Shown here: piece after piece, positions 57,801 through 64,000 of the stretch
Numbering within the stretch: the first letter of the stretch is position 1
Layout: every line of letters begins with the position of its first letter
Assembly: GCA_008828725.1 (NCBI GenBank)
Contig: MEHQ01001459.1
Span: 248,001-312,000, forward strand
Source: Saccharina japonica
Lineage: Eukaryota; Sar; Phaeophyceae; Laminariales; Laminariaceae
Length of the DNA: 64,000 nt
Direction of reading: 5' to 3'
The notes under the pieces: generated by a model
What the model was told of the DNA's origin: nothing
Database searches by the model: none
The model's input: only the letters and a program-made list of their open reading frames with translations
Translations under genes and position numbers: made by a program

Positions 57801-60800
57801 ATGTCGCTCCTTCGGTGGTGGCTATCGTGTGGAGTTAGGCGTCTGGACGACGGTGCCATCGTTAACCTCGACGCCGCAACATTCCAGCCGTTTGCGCCGA
57901 CTCTGACAAGATTGTGAGCAGGAAGAAGAAATACGACTACATAAAAAGACACGCTATCACGGTGCATGCATGGAGTTTGAGCTCACGGGCAGTCTTCCAT
58001 AAGTCTATGTCCATACTGATACACTTTAGCAGTGGTTTCATGGTCAGTGTAACGAAAGGATAACTGGCGTCAGTACTGGCCAGTTCCTGGTGGTGTTGTA
58101 CGGAGACTACACATCACTATTGGCGTGTTGGCGTACACCCGTGGCGATTTCCGCCATGGAAACTTGCGGATTTTACATAATAATTTACACGGAAACTGTA
58201 TAAATAACGAGCAATATGTATGTTACCAATGTAGTCACCATTTAGAAAGGTCAACAGCAGTCGAAGATGGACTTGCGTCGGCCACTGTGGGGTGGCAGTG
58301 GTCGCGCGGTTCTATACCCCGACCGACGTCAAAACCCGGCCAACATGCCGCGAGGTAGTGGGGTTGTCCGTGACAGTGGTTGCGTCAGGGGTGTCAAGTT
58401 GAAGTTCATTTGTTTCTGCCGCCCACAGTCATAACTGCCATGGTGTTGTTGCCCCACCTTTTCATGAAGGCATGATAAGTTCGCAGTGTAAACCGTCATG
58501 GGATTGTTTCTAGCGCTGGGGCAACCAAACCAATTCCACGCGCCCTAGTGACCTAACTGCGGTAAAGCAAAGGCGCATACCTACCATGAGCACTGCGGTA
58601 AAGCCTGTTCCTCCAAGCTACGAAAGAAGTGTACATCCGGTGTGGTCTCCGCAACGGCGATGTCAAACACAATATCCACAACTGCCAAAACTCGAACCCA
58701 GTCCGGTAGTGAACCCTCTATAGTGCCGGCATGCGCAAGTCAATAACACTGGCAATATGGCGGCGACGCGCACTACGCCGCACCCTGCCACACTGGTTAA
58801 TCTCGTCTATGCCAAACGGTTTCACGGACAATATAGCGGGCAATCGGCACTACCGAGGAACCACGACTGTATACCAGGTACGTATAGCAGGCATTATTTG
58901 TTTGTGCATCACCTATCGAAATTTCGTTTGCTCAATTCGACCACCCAGCAGTCCATATGCGTCGGGACCACGCCGAGCCACCTGTCGGGCTATGATATAA
59001 ATCAGATTGGATATCTCGCCAAATTCCTCCATAAACCTACTGTCTGCTGAAACCTTTCCTCGCGATGTGTGTATCTGATTCTGCAGGTCCATTCAGCGTA
59101 CTCCTCTTGCCGATCTTCCCGTGGGCCTGTTCGATAATATGGTGTCCCTCGAGGTTTTGTGAGTGCGGTGTACGGAGCATGCGATTTCCCTTTTGGACTC
59201 GTAGCTATACGGGTACATAGAAGCCGCATCGCCCGCTCTCTCCTTCTTCCGCGGTAACCCTAGATCACACTGATCTCACGGTATACCGTAAAGGGTATGC
59301 AATTAGGTTTTTCTTTCGGAGACAGTATTTTCCGACCGGATAAGCCCCTCAAGTTGGCAACTACCGGCTAGCATGACACCGCAAGTTACACAGGTGGTAG
59401 GACTCGCTGGTAGGCAGCTTGGCTCTGGGTTGCGTAAACCAACGTCGTCGACGCCATGGTAAGGGTGAGATATTCAGCTCCTCATGTGAGGACCTCAGAC
59501 AAAAAGCCGCCACCCCTAGGCGCGACGAGGCTTTGCTCGTCAGCCTCAGGTATTCACATCAGCGTAAGATACTCGCCAAGAAGGTTGAGTGATTGGCGCC
59601 TGGGAACCATGGGGGGGGCGCGATTCAGCGCTCCAGGTTTGCCGTTAAACGTGGCCAATTCGTGATCAGTCACGGTGATCAATAGCGCGTAGTTTCGTGG
59701 TGAAAACAGTCGTAAGGTAGCACCCCAAAGTGCTGTTAGCGTCGGCGACGGTAACTCAAAACACTCGCACCTGTCAAGGATCGAGTTTTCTCGTTTAACA
59801 GTCCCGATATTTTCGCTGAACCGTATACCCAGTGGTAAGCTGGTCTGCCCAAAGTTGTAGGTGCAAAGAGGCGTTGCATAAACAGGGACAAAAAAACGCC
59901 TATGATACACAACATCCGCTTACATACTTCCTAGGAGTGTTTTTGTGACGATCCCTTACACCGAATACAAAAAGTGGCATGTTCACAAATGCCTACTGCG
60001 ATGGGTACATACATATGGTCGAAACCATCGAGCCAGACGCTTTAGAGGGTTTCGAGCTGGTTGAACACATGTCAGTGGGGGCGCGAGGGTGATATCCCGC
60101 TTTACCCACGGCTACACTGAGTATATAGTCACAGAATAGTTAGGGAATGCCACAAATGAAACGAACGTATCCGCGTCCCGAGTAGACTTGCCCGCCAGAA
60201 GAACATAATTATGTGCGTTGAAGTGGGGGTTTCAGCACCGACAGGTACGTTCGGTATATGCTGAAATCACCCAGCTGGAACATTCGGCATGTTGCAATCA
60301 AATGTTCCTGTGAACGTACTCCGACTGTCTATTGACCGGAATTTTTCACAGCTCTTGTCAGTGGAGGCGTCATCGATTTGCAGCAGCAGTAATATTATTG
60401 TGTGTTGTTCCTGCCGTCATTTGTATGTTTTGTGATATTTATATGCGTTTGCCTGATCAAGAAATGTTATCGCATGCTCGTGTTGACTGTTTCATCAAAG
60501 TGCCGTCGAATATTTGCGACTAAGAACGGTATGCACCACATAACCCACGACGTAAACTACAACCCCTCAATTACAGCGACGCCACACAAAACAACACAAG
60601 GAAGAAAAATAGCAATACACCTAGAATGGCGGTAAAGATCAGACTGCCAGAATCAGGTTCATATCACACCACCCAAGAACTCACTAGCCGCGTCGAGGAA
60701 AGGTTTGTCGCAACATAAAACCAAACCACTACCATTGCACTAAGTAAGTTCCGTGGCAAGCAACAAGTGCGTGCACCTACAACTGCGACTAAATCATAGG

Positions 60801-63800
60801 GTTTGTCTAATCCGATGTTGGAGTGATTCTAATTTCACGAAAGACATATTTCTAGGGTGGGGCTGGCGGTTGTTGTATTGGAACAACCAATAACATAAAG
60901 CACCGGCCGTTCTGTGTCAACGACGCTTGGGGTACTAATTCAAATTCGTTGAAAACCCAAGACAATGTTGACTCATTTCTCTGCTGTAAATCTCGGCGTC
61001 ATCGCGTTTGCCGTCGTGACGACTCAGGCTTCTTGTTGACAACCAGCTGGAGACCATTCCAGCAAACATCTTCGCCGATTTGGAATCCCTGATAACACTG
61101 TGAGTACCCCAAGGAGGTAGTAATGAGCGTTGCATCCAACGGGTCCTCGGTTACAGGTAAATGCTTCCAGAGAGAGCGAGCGATCAAACAATGAAACCCG
61201 TGTGCATATGCTCGGCTCGGTTGTCTGCGGAGTCGTTCAGGAAGAATAGGCAACTCTTGCTTTCGAGGAGGAAAATCCTTGCCGTATCGTTCATCTCGAA
61301 GGGGTAGAAAACATCTATGGCCAGTGGCATTGAACTGAGATGACAATGGCATAGGCTTACCGTTGTTTTCTCGCGACCCATAAGAATCTAAACGTCTGGG
61401 ATCAGAAGGATGTGTTACCGTTCGCCGGTTGTGGCCGGCGTCCACCATGTTCACTGTGTCCAACGCGTGTATCGCATGGGGGGGGGGGGTGTACTCCAGG
61501 TATAAGGCGGAGTCCCACCTTAGTACGGTCAAAATCGCTTGTCACGACTTCGTCATACTTTAGTGCGGTGACCGCACTAAACCGAGACCGGTCCCTCCAC
61601 AGGGCGGTCTCCGCCCTAGAGCGGGGCCGTTACGACACTACGTACACAAGTTAAGTACAGGACTGCAGCCCCCTATTGAAACGACAGCAGTGCTTAGCTG
61701 GCAGTTGACGCATCGCGCGAGTGGAACCAACACCCCCAATGCACACGATGCGGTGTGTGGCAGGGCGGCAGCGCTAGGTTCCAGACCGAACGCCACAGCC
61801 CCCTGATGGTCACATCTGTCGCGTGGGATGCGGTGGTTTGAAGTAAGTGGTCGTGATAACAGTGATCATACGCTCCATTGCATGTTGGCGACATGTCTTA
61901 CGGCCGAAGCAGCTTCCCACGCATCGAAAGAAAGGGCGGGGAAGCGCAACGCGGAGGGCTCACGTGGCCGTGAAGCGGCATCTACCCTCCTACGAGATAC
62001 TCAGCTGTACTGTAACATGTTCTAATATTGCCGTGGGTGATGCCGGATGCATGTGTTGCGACCGAGCACTGCGAGTGCATTTTCGTACACTAAACACGTG
62101 GAGACAAACCGAACGTGTCTCCACTATTAGTGCTGTACAACATATAGGTGCTGAAAAGGGGCCCTAGTGGGCCCGATCGCTTCGTCGTCGTTTCGGCTTC
62201 AGGGTATGATTTGATGTGCCCCCCTCACCATTAGTGTTTTTATCTTCCCCATCTGACATCTTCGCCCTTCTTGTTTCGGGCTCCCTTCGTCGTGACTCAG
62301 ATCCGGCGTCATATTGCAGGCTGTCCCCGCCCGTCCACGCTACGGTTGGTGCATTCCCGTTTTATCGCGAGTAGACATCCGCCTTTTATTGCCTCGTCGA
62401 CACACGTCGAACCGCCGCAAGGCACTTTCAGCAGTTGATTCCTCTAGGTTTCTTTCCATTTTTGTAAATACATTCACGATCTTGCTACGGCGGGACTCGA
62501 ACTTTAAAATCAAAGCTAGCAGCATTCGACGGTAACCACTAGACCAGAGGAGCGACCGGCTATACAGGGTGGTCTCACTCTAATGTTTCCGTATAAATTC
62601 TAATTTAGTGCGGTACCGCACTACAGTGAGACCGAACTTAGTGCGGTACCACTCATAACCGGTTTTGAGCGGGGTCCCACTTTAGTGCTGCCATGGCCGC
62701 TTGGTAACCCACCGAACAAACGTGGACCCCCCACTCTATATTTAAACGTTGCACGATGCGCACTCCCTCAACCCCCCCGCGTACTGACCCTTCCGACTGT
62801 ATCAAGGTGGCTAATTGTTCCTCATGTAGTTGCAAGCTATACAATGTTCTAGCAGCCCTAACCCGCGGTTTCCGAAATTCGTCGTTCGTTGCCCACTGTC
62901 GGCTGTGCGGAATATCAGAGTGCTGAGCGCGAATGGACTGACCAGCTTATCTGCGGACGCCTTCGTGGGACTGTCGACTGTGGAACTAGTGTGAGTATGT
63001 TGGGTATTGTCCGGTCGATTTGATCATGCCGGCCCAGTAAGACGCGGCCATCGCAAGTTTCGAGCTCAGTGCTCGTTGGCATGTTTGCCTTTGCATCAGC
63101 ACAGAACTCACGGTTGGCCTTGACTTATTGATTTGATATACCAATGTTACCCAAACGCGTTGCCTTGTAGTTCGCATTAATTGCAGGCCTGTTCGACTAG
63201 GGGATACGTCCACCCACATTTCCCGCGTGGAAGGTAGTCCGTCGTGAGCGGAATAATGCGGATGTCCGCAGTGTTTGACGAATCTGACGTTTTACCTGAT
63301 GTACCCCTCCCAATGCTGTTGCGCGGTCGGCAATGGTCTTCGCTTGAAGGTACAATCAGTGAGCGACAGACCAGCGCTCCAACCAATCGCCGAACAAAGT
63401 CATCGGTGCAGCAGCGCCACGCGCAGCCGTCAAACACCTCAGTAGGTGGTAGAAACTCCCATATTCGGGTTACTATGGGCCTTAGGTGGACTGCATGTGG
63501 GCCAGATCAGCCAAAGCGTCATACATCAACTACCTATTAGTTTCCCCCTTGGCGGGATCGAACCGTTTCCCGTGGGTTTCTTTCACCGGGGCGGGTGGGT
63601 GTCAACGGAGGTTTCACTAAAACACGTTTTTGCTAAATCGGATTTGCCTTGGCGCATTCCTATCAAAACTCGCTCCTGTCAAGGAAACTCGCGTCTATAT
63701 ATAGATACATTAATATATATAGTATACTACATATATATAAACATTTCCGCCCTGTCAATATCGTGTGCGTTTGTTCCGCTTCGTCCGTCAAGTAAACTCG

Positions 63801-63873
63801 ACGATAACGCGCTGACGACGCTTCCTGCCGGGGTGTTCGAGGACTTGGGATCGGGTACATTCCTGCGGTCACT
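51778..63873 (+). CDS. Secreted leucine-rich-repeat protein, one LRR per exon (3' end outside window)
   Basis: Ten exons are proposed: 51778-51841, 52734-52791, 53755-53844, 55522-55593, 57839-57913, 59087-59158, 59975-60070, 61028-61099, 62919-62990 and 63793-63873. All junctions have GT-AG; intron 1 is phase 1 and all later introns phase 2, so the reading frame stays open throughout. The product has a signal peptide, a cysteine-bearing cap and seven repeats of the L..N.(L/I)..LP...F..L..L..L type. It is probably extracellular or a receptor ectodomain binding a partner not known from sequence. Four of the seven repeat exons are exactly 72 bp. Equal-phase exons can be gained, lost or swapped without a frameshift, as described for brown-algal LRR families. 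Function is inferred. Confidence 0.75.
52734..52791 (+). CDS. LRR gene exon 2: cysteine-bearing N-terminal cap
   Basis: The acceptor is GTTCTCGACCCAG. It reads GMNACFTDDRARCTAGNFQV across the junctions; two cysteines suggest a disulphide-stabilised cap. The donor is GT|GTGAGT, changing to phase 2. Confidence 0.75.
53040..53480. repeat. CGGTGCGG words within intron 2 of the LRR gene
   Basis: GGTCGGTGCGGTGATACCG and many CCGAACCGCACCG / CGGTGCGG variants lie on both strands, the same vocabulary as 12055-12540. Likely an old copy of the same word-type element inserted in the intron. Confidence 0.65.
53755..53844 (+). CDS. LRR gene exon 3: cap-to-repeat transition
   Basis: The acceptor is TTATTTCGACAACAG and the donor AT|GTAAGG. 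The 90-bp exon reads DLVHCGLTNEDLSDLKDCFD followed by TIGRAGITF. Two more cysteines and the L..L...L spacing suit an LRR N-terminal cap. Confidence 0.75.
55522..55593 (+). CDS. LRR gene exon 4: LRR, 72 bp
   Basis: It ends NDITSLPSDVFESMEAMLSL, a canonical repeat. Acceptor CCAATCTCCAG, donor TT|GTGAGT, phase 2 on both sides. Confidence 0.85.
57839..57913 (+). CDS. LRR gene exon 5: LRR, 75 bp
   Basis: It reads RLDDGAIVNLDAATFQPFAP then TLTRL, one residue longer than the norm in the F-to-end part. Acceptor GTGGAGTTAG, donor TT|GTGAGC. The conserved asparagine of the repeat is replaced by glycine or alanine, so it is less canonical. Confidence 0.65.
59087..59158 (+). CDS. LRR gene exon 6: LRR, 72 bp
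   Basis: It ends LADLPVGLFDNMVSLEVL. Acceptor TCTGATTCTGCAG, donor TT|GTGAGT, phase 2. The first half (SIQRTP) lacks the usual asparagine. Confidence 0.8.
59975..60070 (+). CDS. LRR gene exon 7: long divergent LRR, 96 bp
   Basis: It starts GMFTNAYCDGYIHM and continues VETIEPDALEGFELVEH, eight residues longer than the 24-residue unit and with a cysteine. Acceptor AATACAAAAAG is weak (no pyrimidine tract); donor AT|GTCAGT. The second half fits the LRR pattern; the 5' boundary is the least certain in the gene. Confidence 0.55.
60352..60523 (+). CDS. Possible alternative terminal exon with transmembrane segment
   Basis: A good acceptor (GAATTTTTCACAG) is followed in the phase-2 frame of exon 7 by WRRHR, then the hydrophobic FAAAVILLCVVPAVICMFCD, then a 30-residue tail and a stop. 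If used instead of exon 8 it would end the protein with a membrane anchor. Against it: basic residues precede rather than follow the hydrophobic segment, and one in three random ORFs would be in frame. Confidence 0.3.
61028..61099 (+). CDS. LRR gene exon 8: LRR, 72 bp
   Basis: It ends NQLETIPANIFADLESLITL, the most canonical repeat in the gene. Acceptor GTGACGACTCAG, donor CT|GTGAGT, phase 2. Confidence 0.85.
61490..61640. repeat. TTTAGTGCGGT palindrome field in intron 8
   Basis: A perfect-arm palindrome TTTAGTGCGGT-G-ACCGCACTAAA-like word lies at 61559-61581, with related GTCCCACCTTAGTACGGT and GGGCGGTCTCCGCCC words around it. Related words recur at 62570-62690. Confidence 0.7.
62190..62557 (-). 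mobile_element. tRNA-derived SINE in intron 8 of the LRR gene
   Basis: On the minus strand it starts GGTCGCTCCTCTGGTCTAGTG (A-box-like TGGTCTAGTGGTTA), with B-box-like AAGTTCGAGTCCC. The body matches the SINE at 36525-36893 (CCGTAGCGTGGACGGGCGGG, then a block ending in GATCTGAGTCACGAC). The copy is more diverged than the others. Confidence 0.7.
62570..62695. repeat. Second TTTAGTGCGGT palindrome field in intron 8
   Basis: TTTAGTGCGGTACCGCACTA at 62604-62623, AACTTAGTGCGGTACCACTC and GGGGTCCCACTTTAGTGC. Together with 61490-61640 it suggests copies of one small element on both sides of the SINE. Confidence 0.65.
62919..62990 (+). CDS. LRR gene exon 9: LRR, 72 bp
   Basis: It ends NGLTSLSADAFVGLSTVELV. 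Acceptor GTGCGGAATATCAG, donor GT|GTGAGT, phase 2. Confidence 0.85.
63793..63873 (+). CDS. LRR gene exon 10: LRR, 81 bp
   Basis: It reads KLDDNALTTLPAGVFEDLG then SGTFLRSL, three residues longer than the norm after the F..L part. The acceptor is after GTCCGTCAAG (weak); the donor CT|GTAAGT shows that the gene continues beyond the window. Confidence 0.75.
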
Positions 63874-64000
63874 GTAAGTGCAATTGAGCACCCCCGAAGT
63901 ATCGCCTGTCCACCTGCCAAAACGCGGGGAGATCAGTCACACCCACGGTCGAACAATTTGCACGTTGATGAACGGTAAATTTCGTTCGTGGACGTAGCAC

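Overview
The window is eukaryotic nuclear DNA. It has spliceosomal introns (GTRAGT donors, pyrimidine tract plus CAG acceptors), a Pol III-type tRNA-His, tRNA-derived SINEs, several classes of DNA transposon, one Ty3/Gypsy fossil and many satellites. Its only convincing protein-coding gene encodes one leucine-rich repeat (LRR) per exon, with exons of exactly or nearly 72 bp and every LRR intron in phase 2. Exon-modular LRR genes of this kind are described in brown algae (Ectocarpus). My best guess is therefore a stramenopile, probably a brown alga; this is inferred from gene architecture, not from a marker gene.

Layout. 1-1.7 kb: broken Ty3/Gypsy remnant. 1.7-3.5 kb: low-complexity, internally repeated DNA with a long minus-strand ORF. 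3.5-8.5 kb: AT-rich DNA full of TAACA/TGTTA words, a 130-bp tandem array and dispersed repeats. 8.6-12.7 kb: SINE pieces, a long foldback element split by a non-autonomous hAT element with a perfect 8-bp target duplication, and GGTGCGGTTC-type word repeats. 13.8-16.7 kb: a Mutator-like element carrying three near-identical 685-bp tandem units; further copies lie at 28.9-29.7 kb and 45.7-46.6 kb. 17.4-19 kb: two more word-repeat blocks. 20-32 kb: TIR elements, SINE tails and dispersed repeats. 32.9-34.5, 38.5-39.7 and 40.6-42.9 kb: three unrelated satellite arrays. 35.6 kb: tRNA-His. 36-51 kb: small MITEs, foldbacks and one weak ORF.

51.8-64 kb: the LRR gene on the plus strand. A signal-peptide exon and two cysteine-bearing cap exons are followed by seven LRR exons, and the gene runs off the right edge. 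An in-frame hydrophobic exon with its own stop lies between two LRR exons and could be an alternative membrane-anchored end. No other gene can be supported; most of the first 50 kb is transposable-element and satellite DNA.
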